In this document: positions 51,751 through 60,974 of the stretch, piece by piece
How the letters are laid out: each line of letters begins with the position of its first letter
Numbering within the stretch: position 1 is the stretch's first letter
Source: Proteocatella sp041738345
GTDB taxonomy: Bacteria > Bacillota > Clostridia > Peptostreptococcales > Filifactoraceae
NCBI GenBank assembly: GCA_041738345.1
Contig: JBGSPX010000037.1
Location: 118,901-182,900 of the forward strand
Direction of reading: 5' to 3'
DNA length: 64,000 nucleotides
Position numbers and translations under genes: made by a program
Notes under the pieces: generated by a model
The model's database searches: none
Seen by the model: only the letters and a program-made list of their open reading frames with translations
Told to the model about the DNA's origin: nothing

Positions 51751-53046
51751 TTATCGATTAAATGCTACTTTAAGTGCTTCTTTAGCTGATTTAAGAGTAT
51801 ACTCTAAATCTTCTTGCGTAAGTGCATCTGACATAAATAAGGCTTCAAACTGTGCTGGTGGTAGAAAAATACCTTTATTCAGCATCTCTTTGAAATAAAT
51901 CCCATAAGCCTCTGTGTTTGACTTCATAACCGCCTCATATGAATCTACAGGCCCTTTAGTTAAAAATAAACACACCATAGATTTTGCCCTGTTTACAGTG
52001 GCTTCTATCTGCAATTCTTCTATTATTTTATTAAATCCATCTTCTAAAAACTTAGCTTTTGCTTCCAATCTATCATATACTGATTTATCTTCTCTAAGCA
52101 TCTTTAAAGTTTTTAGTCCCATGTGCATAGCAAGTGGATTTCCTGATAGTGTTCCCGCTTGATAAACCGGCCCTACTGGAGAAACACAGTCCATTATTTC
52201 ACGTTTTCCAGCATATGCACCTACAGGAAGTCCCCCTCCTATTATTTTCCCAAAGCATACCATATCTGGCTCTATTCCAAAAACTTCAGATGCACCACCA
52301 TAAGCTATTCTAAAGCCCGTTATAACTTCATCAAATATAAGTACACTGCCTTCTTCTTTTGTAATACGTCTAAGTTCATTTAAAAATTCTACTTTAGGAG
52401 GCACTACACCCATATTTCCCGAAACTACTTCAATAATGACCGCTGCAATTTCCCCATCATTTTCTTTAAATGCTTTTTTTACAGATTCAATATCATTATA
52501 AGTACATACGATGGTATCTTGAGTTGTCCCTTTTGTCACTCCTGGACTTGTAGGTACTCCAAACGTAAGCGCTCCCGAACCCGTTTTTACAAGTAAGCTA
52601 TCTGAATGCCCATGATAACACCCTTCAAACTTTATAAATTTATTACGATTTGTATACCCTCTTGCCACACGAAGCGCACTCATAGTAGCCTCTGTCCCTG
52701 AATTTACCATACGCACAAGCTGAGCCGCACTATATGATTCTGAAATTACCTTTGCCATCTCAACTTCTATAGCTGTTGGCATACCAAAGCTTGTACTTTT
52801 TTTGAATACATCTTCAATCCCATCTAATAACTCTGCTTTGCTGTGTCCAAAAATCATAGGTCCCCAAGAACATATATAATCTATATACTCATTTCCATCA
52901 ACATCATATACTCTACTACCCTCACCTCTATCTACAAAAACAGGATCAAGCCCTACACTTCCAAATGCACGAACGGGACTATTTACTCCTCCTGGAATAT
53001 ACTTTTTTGCTTCTTCAAATAATTGTTTTGATTTTTCTCTGTTCAC
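51751..53046 (-). CDS. hemL: Glutamate-1-semialdehyde 2,1-aminomutase
   Basis: This protein has 431 residues. It is a class III PLP aminotransferase fold enzyme with PGGVNSPVRAF at the start, EATMSALRVARG, YHGHSDSLL, LIFDEVITGFRI and the PLP lysine in FGKIIGGGLPVGAYAGK. It makes 5-aminolevulinate from glutamate-1-semialdehyde. It follows hemA with a 41-base gap and should be under the same cobalamin riboswitch. Other tetrapyrrole genes are not in the window. Confidence 0.97.
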   Translation of the reverse strand: MNREKSKQLFEEAKKYIPGGVNSPVRAFGSVGLDPVFVDRGEGSRVYDVDGNEYIDYICSWGPMIFGHSKAELLDGIEDVFKKSTSFGMPTAIEVEMAKVISESYSAAQLVRMVNSGTEATMSALRVARGYTNRNKFIKFEGCYHGHSDSLLVKTGSGALTFGVPTSPGVTKGTTQDTIVCTYNDIESVKKAFKENDGEIAAVIIEVVSGNMGVVPPKVEFLNELRRITKEEGSVLIFDEVITGFRIAYGGASEVFGIEPDMVCFGKIIGGGLPVGAYAGKREIMDCVSPVGPVYQAGTLSGNPLAMHMGLKTLKMLREDKSVYDRLEAKAKFLEDGFNKIIEELQIEATVNRAKSMVCLFLTKGPVDSYEAVMKSNTEAYGIYFKEMLNKGIFLPPAQFEALFMSDALTQEDLEYTLKSAKEALKVAFNR

Positions 53047-53087
53047 TTCAAATCTCCTTTATATTTCCTTATATTTTAAATTTTATT

Positions 53088-54329
53088 CTATAACTCAAAA
53101 AGCTCACCCATAAGTTCAATATAAGCTTCCCTTTTTTTATCCTCATCAATACTTTTTAATTTTAAGATAGGCTCTCTTATTACCCTTGAAAGCGCAGAAG
53201 ATAGCATTTTTTCAAGAATCTTCTTTTCGCGATTTCCTAAATCGAGCTTTCTATAAATATAATTAAGCGTATCTTCTTCAATTTCCTGACATCTTTTGTT
53301 CAAAGATTTGATAACTGGGTCTACCTTTATACTCACACTCCAATTTATAAATTCTTCTATTTTTTCATCAATCATAAACATTGCTGTTTTTGCAAGTTCC
53401 TGTCTTTTCTGCTCATTTTCCATAGATATCTTGGTCAAATCATCAATATCATAAAGTTTTACCCCTTCAAGTTCTTTTACTTTTGGGTCTATATCTCTAG
53501 GAAGTGCAAGATCCATCATATAAAGTAATGGTTTTTTAGCATTAATTTCACTCTTTTTGATTACCGTATGAGGCGAAGAAGTTGCGGTCATAAGAATATC
53601 TACACTTGAAAGACATTCATACCTTTCTTTATAGTCAATAGGAATAATCTCTGGAAATTCTTTGGATAAATCATATACCTTATCATGATTTCTATTGCAC
53701 ATATAAACCTTTTCAATGCCTTCTTCAAGAAGATGTCTAAATGCAAGTTTTCCCATTTCACCAAGCCCTACAATAAGCGCTTTTTTACCTTCCAAAGTTC
53801 CCATTTGCTGTTTAAGGTATTTTACCCCTATATAGCTTATAGAAAGTGGAATTTCAGATATTTTGGTTGACTGTTTAATCTCCTTTGCAGTGGTTACTGC
53901 TTCTCTAAATAGTTTATTAAACAATTTTTTGCTCGCTCCAAATTCCATAGAAAATAAATGGGCTTCACTTACTTGACCTAAAATTTGGTCTTCCCCAAGC
54001 ACTATAGAATCTAACCCTGCAGAAACCTTGTACAAATGTTCTATCCCAAACCTTCCTGATAATTCAAATAAAAAAGGTTTGATATTTTCTATCTTAAAAA
54101 ATTCACTGTAAAAATTTTTAACAAGAGCAATAGCTTCTTCTAATTTTAAATCTTGAGTCGCAAAATAAATTTCACTACGATTACAGGTTGATAAAATTAC
54201 TACCTCTGAAATTCCATTATTCAAAAAATAATCAGTGGCTTCAATTTTTTTAGCTTCCGAAAAGGCTACTTTTTCTCTAATTTCTATGGGTGCTAACTTA
54301 TGATTAACACCTACTACTGCTACTTCCAT
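53088..54329 (-). CDS. hemA: Glutamyl-tRNA reductase
   Basis: This protein has 413 residues and starts at ATG after ATGGAGG. The catalytic Cys49 lies in ILSTCNRSEIYF. Other marks are GVNHKLAPIEIREK, GLDSIVLGEDQILGQV, the NADPH site VGLGEMGKLAFRHL and the dimerisation helix region at the end. It reduces glutamyl-tRNA to glutamate-1-semialdehyde, the first committed step of tetrapyrrole synthesis. The adenosylcobalamin riboswitch and terminator upstream mean that transcription stops when B12 is plentiful. This implies that the pathway here mainly supplies cobalamin. Confidence 0.97.
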   Translation of the reverse strand: MEVAVVGVNHKLAPIEIREKVAFSEAKKIEATDYFLNNGISEVVILSTCNRSEIYFATQDLKLEEAIALVKNFYSEFFKIENIKPFLFELSGRFGIEHLYKVSAGLDSIVLGEDQILGQVSEAHLFSMEFGASKKLFNKLFREAVTTAKEIKQSTKISEIPLSISYIGVKYLKQQMGTLEGKKALIVGLGEMGKLAFRHLLEEGIEKVYMCNRNHDKVYDLSKEFPEIIPIDYKERYECLSSVDILMTATSSPHTVIKKSEINAKKPLLYMMDLALPRDIDPKVKELEGVKLYDIDDLTKISMENEQKRQELAKTAMFMIDEKIEEFINWSVSIKVDPVIKSLNKRCQEIEEDTLNYIYRKLDLGNREKKILEKMLSSALSRVIREPILKLKSIDEDKKREAYIELMGELFEL

Positions 54330-54353
54330 TTAATGCCTCCATAAATCTTTGCA

Positions 54354-54423
54354 ATAAAAAATCTCCTTGCAATTTTTTCTCAGAAATTGAACAATAGTCA
54401 ATTTTTTCAAGTGCAAGAAGATT
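54354..54423 (-). terminator. Riboswitch expression-platform terminator before hemA
   Basis: On the minus strand AATCTTCTTGCA (54412-54423) pairs with TGCAAGGAGATT (54360-54371), one wobble, enclosing a smaller AAATTGA/TCAATTT stem. TTTTTT follows directly. It sits between the cobalamin aptamer and hemA. Confidence 0.75.
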
Positions 54424-54484
54424 ATAAATATCATGACATTAATCAAGTATTCACCATCTCATCCTCGTGAGAAAAAAAGTGCAA

Positions 54485-54645
54485 ATAATTGGCAGGTCTC
54501 CTGACTTGAGCATAACGCAATTCTCTTCCTTCCCATGTAATAATACACAGTGGTTTAAGAGTTACTATCTCTTACAGTGGCGGGACCGTGCTGGACTTTA
54601 ACCAGCTTCCCTTTTAAGTAACCTAAAGTTACACCAATTACATTT
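54485..54645 (-). ncRNA. Adenosylcobalamin riboswitch
   Basis: On the minus strand the family's conserved elements occur in order: AAAGGGAAGC (54608-54617), GGTCCCGCCACTGTAA (the GCCACTG is at 54577-54583), ACATGGGAAGG and the closing B12 box AGTCAGGAGACCTGCC (54491-54506). This is the class with the peripheral P-elements of AdoCbl-binding riboswitches. It is followed by the terminator at 54354-54423 and hemA, so it is an OFF switch. Confidence 0.96.
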
Positions 54646-54657
54646 ATTCTATCAAAG

Positions 54658-54686
54658 AGTATAACACCGCTTAAAAACATTGTCAA
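54658..54686 (-). promoter_or_regulatory. Promoter of the riboswitch-hemA-hemL transcript
   Basis: TTGACA (54681-54686) and TATACT (54658-54663) on the minus strand, exactly 17 bases apart, just upstream of the aptamer. Confidence 0.75.
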
Positions 54687-54792
54687 ATTAGATATTTTTT
54701 AAGCTAAAATGTTTGTAAATGAACATTTTGGTTAATATATTAAAGAAGAATTGTTTTTCAATCAGCTAAATTATGTATGGGAGGTGAAGCAT

Positions 54793-56556
54793 ATGAAACA
54801 GACAAAATTTTTCAAACTCATTATAGTATTCATTTTACTACTGATGCCTTCTATAGTCTTTAGTCAAGCGGTTACAATTCCTTCCAAAACAATAATTTTT
54901 GGTGACGATATAAGTTACCCTCCATATAGCTTTATTGATGAAAATGGAAATCCCGCAGGTTATAATATAGATTTAGCTTATGCTATAGGAAAAACTTTGG
55001 GTTATAATGTTGAAATTCATTTGAGTGAGTGGACAAAAGCTAGACAAAATCTTGAAGCTGGAAATATCGATGTAATTTCAGGAATGTTTTACTCAAAAGA
55101 AAGAGAAAAAGTAGTGAGCTTTAGCACAAAGCACAGTGTAACAACTGGCGATATCTTCGCAAATCCTAAATATAGGATAAAAGATATTAGTGAGCTAAAA
55201 AATGCTATTGTAGCGGTTCAAAAAGGAGATATAATTTCTGAATATCTTTCGTCTTTAAACTTAAATATTCAAATTATAGAATACTATACCGTAGAAGATG
55301 CTTTAAGAGCCGTAGAGGATGGTAAATGCAAATACGCAGGAGTACTTAAGCTTCCGGGACTATACACCATTGAAAAAAATAAGTTTAAACATATTGAAGT
55401 CCAAAATCTTAATCTACTTCCACAAGACTACTGTATGGCTGTAAAAAAAGGAAATGAAGATTTAATAATAGAAATAAATGGGGCGCTTAAATTAATTCAA
55501 GAATCTGGACAGTTATATGAGATTCAAAATAAATGGCTTGGAGTATATGAAGAAGTAACTGTAGAATCTTTTGTTTCTAGATATAAATGGATCTTTTTAT
55601 CAATTGGATTATTGGTAATATTTTTGTTTTTCACATCACTTGCCTTAAAACAGTTAGTTGACATAAAAACAAGAGCCTTGAGTAAATCCAATCAAGATTT
55701 ATTAGAAACTAGAAAACAAGTCGAACAATTACTAAAAGAAGAAAATGAGCGTTTAGAACTTTTAGTCGAAGAAAAAACAAAAGAGCTTAATGCTACTATG
55801 AGAGAACTTATAAATAAAGAAAAGTTAGCATCTTTAGGTGGATTAATTGCTGGAATTTCACATGAGATAAATACCCCTCTAGGTGTAGTAGTCTCTGCTA
55901 CATCCTACCTTTCTATGAAGCATAATGAGTTTGTAACTATTATAAATTCTGGAAAACTTACAAAAGATGCCTTGATGAAATATTTAAATGATACCGAGGA
56001 TACTATAAACATACTCCTTACTAACATAACTAAATCCTCAGAACTTATTAAAAGCTTAAAGCAGGTTTCTATAGATCATACTTTCCAAGAAAGATCTCAT
56101 TTCAATTTGTACCAACAGCTTGAACAAACACTGCTAAGCCTAAGACTTGAATATAAAAACTTTGACTATTTTTTTAGTATAGATTGTCCAAAAGAACTTT
56201 ATATAGACAGTTACGCCAATGCCTATTCTCAAATTCTTACAAACTTTATTTTAAACTCTATCCGTCATGGATTTCTAAATAAAGACCGTGGTACTGTATT
56301 AATAAAGGTAAAAGATAATCCTGAAAACATAGTCTTAACTTACCAAGATGATGGAAATGGAATGGATGAAAAAATTCTAAATAAAATATTTGATCCATTT
56401 TTTACCACAAATAGAAATAATGGCGGTAGCGGACTTGGTCTTAGTGTAGTTCACAACCTTGTAACTTTAGTGTTAAAAGGAACCGTAACTTGTGAATCAA
56501 AACCTAACCAAGGCACAAAATTCACGCTAGTACTTCCTAAACTTTCTAATCCTTAA
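54793..56556 (+). CDS. Sensor histidine kinase with periplasmic-binding-protein sensor domain
   Basis: This protein has 587 residues from the ATG preceded by GGGAGGTGA; an upstream reading to 54751 has no site. After a signal sequence (1-26) comes a family-3 solute-binding domain (about 35-255: GDDISYPPYSFIDENGNPAG, GNIDVISGMFYSKERE), then a transmembrane helix (about 267-287) and a coiled coil. The kinase core has SHEINTPLGV (His357), SILTNFILNSIRHG-like QILTNFILNSIRHGF (N box), DDGNGMDE, FDPFFTT and GGSGLGLSVV. It binds a small molecule, perhaps an amino acid, outside and autophosphorylates inside. No response regulator is adjacent. Confidence 0.92.
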   Translation: MKQTKFFKLIIVFILLLMPSIVFSQAVTIPSKTIIFGDDISYPPYSFIDENGNPAGYNIDLAYAIGKTLGYNVEIHLSEWTKARQNLEAGNIDVISGMFYSKEREKVVSFSTKHSVTTGDIFANPKYRIKDISELKNAIVAVQKGDIISEYLSSLNLNIQIIEYYTVEDALRAVEDGKCKYAGVLKLPGLYTIEKNKFKHIEVQNLNLLPQDYCMAVKKGNEDLIIEINGALKLIQESGQLYEIQNKWLGVYEEVTVESFVSRYKWIFLSIGLLVIFLFFTSLALKQLVDIKTRALSKSNQDLLETRKQVEQLLKEENERLELLVEEKTKELNATMRELINKEKLASLGGLIAGISHEINTPLGVVVSATSYLSMKHNEFVTIINSGKLTKDALMKYLNDTEDTINILLTNITKSSELIKSLKQVSIDHTFQERSHFNLYQQLEQTLLSLRLEYKNFDYFFSIDCPKELYIDSYANAYSQILTNFILNSIRHGFLNKDRGTVLIKVKDNPENIVLTYQDDGNGMDEKILNKIFDPFFTTNRNNGGSGLGLSVVHNLVTLVLKGTVTCESKPNQGTKFTLVLPKLSNP

Positions 56557-56561
56557 TTTTT

Positions 56562-56603
56562 AAGACTCATAACCTACCTTACAAAGTAAATTATGAGTCT
56601 TTT
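56562..56603. terminator. Bidirectional terminator
   Basis: AAGACTCATAA and TTATGAGTCTT form a perfect 11-base stem with a T-run, between the kinase gene and the convergent ABC gene. Confidence 0.85.
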
Positions 56604-56607
56604 TGTT

Positions 56608-58329
56608 TTATTGAGCTTTTAATAATGATGAAAATGTCCCGTACTTAGTTTTTAGCTTTGACGGTCTGCCCATCTCAATAACCTCGCCATCCTTTACAAC
56701 CACTATCTTATCTGCTCCCGACACAGTTCTCATACGATGCGCAATGATTAATACCGTTTTGTTCTTTACAAGTTCACTAAGTGCCCTTTGAATTTTAGTT
56801 TCATTTTCTACATCAAGTGATGCTGTTGCTTCATCCAAAAGAATAATTGGTGCATCTTTTAGTATCGCTCTAGCTATTGATATTCTCTGTCTTTCTCCAC
56901 CAGAAAGCCTTTCCCCATTTTCCCCAATTGTAGTGTTGTACCCACGAGAAAGTTTTTCAACAAATTCGTCACATTGTGCAAGTTTTGCCGCTCTTATAAC
57001 GTCTTCATCTGATGCCGTTTTTTTCCCAAGACGTATATTTTCCATCACACTTGAATTAAATAATGTAACATCTTGAAAAACAATAGAGTAGTGATTTAAT
57101 AGAGTTTCTGGATCGATTTGAGATATATCCTCTCCGCCTAAGGTTATTGCCCCTCTGTCAATATCCCAAAAACGAGCAGCAAGTTTTGCAATCGTACTTT
57201 TGCCACCACCAGAAGGCCCCACAAGTGCCGTTACCTCACCTTGTTTAGCTAAAAAGCTAACATTCTTTAAAGTCTGTACCTCCTCATTATAAGAAAAACC
57301 TACATTTTTAAATTCGATATCATAATTTTTAGGAGTAAATTCAGTTTTTCCCTCCTGTCTAGGCATCGCATCCATTTCTTTCATTCTATTTATCCTAACC
57401 TCAAGATAAATAAGCAGTGCAAAATTATTCATAGTCTCCATTATTGGATTATATACTCTGGATGTAACTACAAGAAAAACAATATACATAAATACAGTAA
57501 TCTCACCCTTTAACAAAAGATTAGCGCCAACTAATATAACACTTGGAAGCCCTAATTTTAAAAATATATAAGATAAATTGATAAGCGAACCCAATAAAAG
57601 TTCTCCCTTAATCATAAGCTTTTCATAATCATCGAGTGCTCCATTCAAATTATTTGAAAAAGCTTTTTCTCTATTATATGATTTTATTTCATGCGCTGAA
57701 TCTAAACCTTCTTGCATTATATCTGATATCTCTCGTTTCACATCATAAACCTCTGCATGAGTCTTTGCCTGAAGTTTTCTCGATAAAGAAAATACTAAAC
57801 TTGCCACCGGAACCACCCAAAATACCGCAATAGAAAGCTTCCAGTTGTATAAAAACATCATAACCGCCATAAATAAAATGTTTATAATCGCTGCATATAT
57901 TTGAGGCACTGCATGTGAAAATAACATTTCTATTTGAGTAGCATCCTCCATTATAGTAGAGCTTAAATCAGCAACATCTTTTTTACCAAAAAAAGATAGT
58001 GGCAGTTTCCTTAGTGTTTCTGCAAGACTGATTCTTCGTTTTGCACTTTCTTCATAAATTTTTGTAAAAGTTGAATTGTATTGAATATATGAAATTATAA
58101 AAATCACCAAAAAGAATGCTAATGACATGGTTACATAATAAGAAATTCCATTTTGAATACTGCTAGAAGGCTCCGAAATAAGTCTCATATATTCATCCAG
58201 AAATTTAAAGCTTATAATTACCGGTAACATAAAGCTTAAGTACATAATAGATGTCCAAATCACAGAATTCACTGTATCCTTTGCTCCATCTTTAGACATA
58301 GCATATTTATTTTGAAAATATCTAATCAT
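56608..58329 (-). CDS. ABC exporter-fold half transporter, second subunit
   Basis: This protein has 573 residues with six transmembrane helices (about 25-310) and an ATPase domain. Walker A is VGPSGGGKST, the Q-loop VFQDVTLFN, the signature LSGGERQRISIARAIL, Walker B IILLDEATASLD and the switch IAHRM. It starts inside the preceding ABC gene (8-base overlap), so the two should form a heterodimer. Such pairs resemble IrtAB/YbtPQ-type proteins, which handle siderophores, but multidrug export is equally possible. The upstream 16-bp element and the TetR gene suggest metal- or ligand-controlled expression. Confidence 0.85.
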   Translation of the reverse strand: MIRYFQNKYAMSKDGAKDTVNSVIWTSIMYLSFMLPVIISFKFLDEYMRLISEPSSSIQNGISYYVTMSLAFFLVIFIISYIQYNSTFTKIYEESAKRRISLAETLRKLPLSFFGKKDVADLSSTIMEDATQIEMLFSHAVPQIYAAIINILFMAVMMFLYNWKLSIAVFWVVPVASLVFSLSRKLQAKTHAEVYDVKREISDIMQEGLDSAHEIKSYNREKAFSNNLNGALDDYEKLMIKGELLLGSLINLSYIFLKLGLPSVILVGANLLLKGEITVFMYIVFLVVTSRVYNPIMETMNNFALLIYLEVRINRMKEMDAMPRQEGKTEFTPKNYDIEFKNVGFSYNEEVQTLKNVSFLAKQGEVTALVGPSGGGKSTIAKLAARFWDIDRGAITLGGEDISQIDPETLLNHYSIVFQDVTLFNSSVMENIRLGKKTASDEDVIRAAKLAQCDEFVEKLSRGYNTTIGENGERLSGGERQRISIARAILKDAPIILLDEATASLDVENETKIQRALSELVKNKTVLIIAHRMRTVSGADKIVVVKDGEVIEMGRPSKLKTKYGTFSSLLKAQ

Positions 58330-60136
58330 TTGTCATCCCCTCCGAATCTTCTTTTCCCATAATTTTCCACTCCACCGATTTTTGATATTCATCCCACATA
58401 GACTTATATATTCCGCCTTTTAATAGCAACTCCTCATGAGTACCCTCTTGTGCAATTTTCCCATTATCTATTACAAGTATTCTGTCCACATTTTGAACAG
58501 TACTAAGACGATGTGCTATCATTAACGTAGTCTTGCCCTTCCCAAGTTCCTTAAGCGCTTTTTGTATCAAATGCTCATTTTCAGGGTCTGCAAATGCTGT
58601 AGCTTCATCCAAAAGAACTATAGGTGCATCTTTTAGTATCGCTCTAGCAAGCGCAATTCTTTGCTGTTCTCCTCCCGAAAGATATGTTCCTTTTGAGCCA
58701 ATCACCGTGTCTAAGCCATTTGGAAGATTTTCAATAATTTCTCTTGATTGTGAAAAATCAATCGCATCATCAATATCCTCACGCTTTACATTTTCTTTTC
58801 CAAACACTATATTTTCTTTCAAAGTGCCTTTAAAAAGCTTAGTACTTTGGAATACAAATGCTATATTATCCATAAGTTCTTTTTTAGAAATATCTTTTAC
58901 ATTTATTCCTCCCACCAAAACTTCACCTTCATCTGTATCCCAAAAACGAGCGGCTAGCCTTGCAATAGTTGTTTTTCCTCCACCAGATGCCCCTACAAGT
59001 GCTATAGTTTCGCCTTGATTTAATTTAAAACTTACTTTATCTATAGTTTTCTTTTCACTTCCCTCATAGGAAAAAACTACATCTTTAAACTCTATACTAT
59101 GATTCTTTATTTTATTTGATGAGCTATTAGCATCTTCATAATGAATTTGTTTGCAATCAAGTAAACTGTCTAATCTATCAATAGCTTGTTCTGCAATCAT
59201 TATATTTTGTTGAAAATGCATAGATTTCATAAAAAGCATCGTAAATATAGGCGAAATAAGAATATAAAAAATAAAATCAGCAAGTACTACAGCGGCATTA
59301 TCATCTCTACCTATCAAAAATATTGCTAAAGGAATAAGAAAAAATGAAGTGGCTTGCATAACTGTAGTATAAAACGACATAGGCTTTCTCCAAAGAAGAG
59401 TGTAGGCATGCACCATTTCCTTATACTTAATTATACTGTTGTAAAAACGTTTAAAAGAAAATATACTCTGACCAAAAGTTTTTACTACAGGAATGCCACG
59501 AACATATTCAACTGACTCTGCGCTCATTTCCTCTAAAGAATCAAAATACATATTTTGAAACTTCTTACCCTCAGAGCTAACCATAAAACTCATAGTAATA
59601 AAACCAAGTAAAATAGGAATAAGCGAAACTACCCCCATCCTCCAATCCACCATAAATAAAAGTAACAAAAGTATGATTGGAGAAACAATGCTCCCTGCCA
59701 TATCAGGAAGCTGATGTGCTAAAAACGTATGCGTTGTGCTAGCTCCATCATTTACAATCTTCCTTATTTTGCCGCTTGAATGATTATCAAAAAACCCAAG
59801 TGGCATATTCATTACTCTTTCCATACCTACCTTTTGCATCCCAACTTCCACTCTAAAAGCGGCAAGATGAGAACTCAAAATCGCTACAAAATAAAGTAAC
59901 ACCCCTCCTATGGCACTTGCAAACGCCATCCATGCATAAAAACTCACATTGGATATACTCACTAGCTCGTTCGATGCCAGTAGTTCCCTTATTATGTACC
60001 ATACCAATACAAAAGGAATAATATTAAGTACCGCTGAAATGCCTGACAAAATAAGCGCTATTGGAATTAGGCCCTTTTTACTTCCCATATAAGGCGTAAA
60101 CCTTTTTAAAATAAATACTTTTTCTTGCTTTACCAC
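58322..60136 (-). CDS. ABC exporter-fold half transporter, first subunit
   Basis: This protein has 604 residues from the GTG at 60136, placed 6 bases after AAGGAGGAG. A longer frame to 60193 would begin at TTG without a site. Six transmembrane helices precede the ATPase: Walker A VGASGGGKTTIARLAARFW, signature LSGGEQQRIALARAIL, Walker B IVLLDEATAFADPENE. The D-loop ATAFADPENE differs from the common ATASLD and resembles that I recall from siderophore-linked half transporters. It pairs with the next gene. Its leader contains the GTTAG/CTAAC palindrome at 60202-60217. Confidence 0.85.
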   Translation of the reverse strand: MVKQEKVFILKRFTPYMGSKKGLIPIALILSGISAVLNIIPFVLVWYIIRELLASNELVSISNVSFYAWMAFASAIGGVLLYFVAILSSHLAAFRVEVGMQKVGMERVMNMPLGFFDNHSSGKIRKIVNDGASTTHTFLAHQLPDMAGSIVSPIILLLLLFMVDWRMGVVSLIPILLGFITMSFMVSSEGKKFQNMYFDSLEEMSAESVEYVRGIPVVKTFGQSIFSFKRFYNSIIKYKEMVHAYTLLWRKPMSFYTTVMQATSFFLIPLAIFLIGRDDNAAVVLADFIFYILISPIFTMLFMKSMHFQQNIMIAEQAIDRLDSLLDCKQIHYEDANSSSNKIKNHSIEFKDVVFSYEGSEKKTIDKVSFKLNQGETIALVGASGGGKTTIARLAARFWDTDEGEVLVGGINVKDISKKELMDNIAFVFQSTKLFKGTLKENIVFGKENVKREDIDDAIDFSQSREIIENLPNGLDTVIGSKGTYLSGGEQQRIALARAILKDAPIVLLDEATAFADPENEHLIQKALKELGKGKTTLMIAHRLSTVQNVDRILVIDNGKIAQEGTHEELLLKGGIYKSMWDEYQKSVEWKIMGKEDSEGMTND

Positions 60137-60201
60137 AATTTTCTCCTCCTTTTTGAATCCTAATAAATATCTCCATAATATTGAATTTAACAACGCTTTG
60201 A

Positions 60202-60217
60202 GTTAGTTTCAACTAAC
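60202..60217. promoter_or_regulatory. Palindromic TTAG/CTAA element 3, possible operator
   Basis: GTTAGTTTCAACTAAC is a perfect 7+7 palindrome with a 2-base centre and matches the element at 11895-11910 in 15 of 16 bases. It lies in the leader of the ABC exporter operon, 66 bases before its GTG. Confidence 0.5.
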
Positions 60218-60233
60218 CCTTAGTCAAATTTTT

Positions 60234-60251
60234 GAGGTTCAAAAGAACCTC
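60234..60251. repeat. Hairpin downstream of the TetR gene
   Basis: GAGGTTC and GAACCTC pair around AAAA. The flanks are T before and A after on the plus strand, so neither strand has a T-run after the stem. It is not a normal intrinsic terminator. Confidence 0.5.
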
Positions 60252-60259
60252 ATTAAAAA

Positions 60260-60877
60260 TTATGAACCTAAAAGTTCTTTCCAACCAGCTGTAAAAAAAG
60301 CTCTTAGATTTTTAGTGTAACGCTCTGCCTCCGACTTTGGCATACCATGCTTTACCGTTTCAAATATAGCCGAGAAAAACGCACTTGCTACAATGTGAAT
60401 TAATTCTGGTGTAATTCTTCCAGATACTATAGCATCATTATTTGTAGAATTTATAAACTTAAAGGTATATTCCACTTCTACCTCTACAATATCATGAATA
60501 AATTCTTCAAATTCAGTCCCTTGAGCGCAACAGACAAGAAGCTTAAATTCATCAAAATTATCATAAATATAATCTACAAACTGACTTCCTGCATCCGAAC
60601 TATAATCATACACATGCTCTTTTTTAAATTCTTGTGAGCAGTTGTCAAACTCAATCTGAGCTTCCATAAACATAGCTTTTAATCCAACTACTGCCGGAGA
60701 AACCAGCGCTTCAAAAAGTGATTTTTTGTCTTTAAAATATCCATAAAACGCTCCTGTTGTCACACCTGCATTTTTAACTATATTTCTAAGTGAAGCATCT
60801 TTAAAGCCTTTTTGTAAAAATTCATATTTCCCCTCATTCAATATCTTTTGGAGAGTATTTAAATCAGTATTTTTCAT
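60260..60877 (-). CDS. TetR-family transcriptional regulator
   Basis: This 205-residue protein starts at ATG after AGGTGGTG. The N-terminal helix-turn-helix region reads FLQKGFKDASLRNIVKNAGV followed by TTGAFYGYFKDKKSLFEAL, the standard TetR recognition pattern. The C-terminal helical domain has no match I recognise. A 30-bp near-palindrome directly before the gene suggests autorepression. It lies between two ABC systems on the same strand and could control either. A separate promoter at 60924-60952 sets it apart from the permease/ATPase genes upstream. Confidence 0.88.
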   Translation of the reverse strand: MKNTDLNTLQKILNEGKYEFLQKGFKDASLRNIVKNAGVTTGAFYGYFKDKKSLFEALVSPAVVGLKAMFMEAQIEFDNCSQEFKKEHVYDYSSDAGSQFVDYIYDNFDEFKLLVCCAQGTEFEEFIHDIVEVEVEYTFKFINSTNNDAIVSGRITPELIHIVASAFFSAIFETVKHGMPKSEAERYTKNLRAFFTAGWKELLGS

Positions 60878-60891
60878 AATTCACCACCTAA

Positions 60892-60921
60892 ATATAACAG
60901 CGTTATATAACACTGTTATAT
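60892..60921. promoter_or_regulatory. TetR operator palindrome
   Basis: Arms ATATAACAG and CTGTTATAT flank a central GTTATATAAC. The 30-base palindrome is broken by only one symmetric mismatch pair. It begins 2 bases downstream of the -10 box and ends 14 bases before the TetR ATG. Confidence 0.7.
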
Positions 60922-60923
60922 TT

Positions 60924-60952
60924 ATAATATATTAATAAAATTTAAATGTCAA
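60924..60952 (-). promoter_or_regulatory. Promoter of the TetR gene
   Basis: TTGACA (60947-60952) and TATTAT (60924-60929) on the minus strand, spacing 17. Confidence 0.7.
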
Positions 60953-60974
60953 TATTAAAAATTAGCTTTTGATT

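Noticed and set aside
58533..59018. Plus-strand open frame of 161 codons
   Set aside because: Antisense to the ABC exporter ATPase domain; no support as a gene.
60234..60251. Hairpin considered as terminator of the TetR gene
   Set aside because: The stem is preceded by T and followed by A in both reading directions, so it lacks the U-tract of an intrinsic terminator. It is listed as a repeat only.
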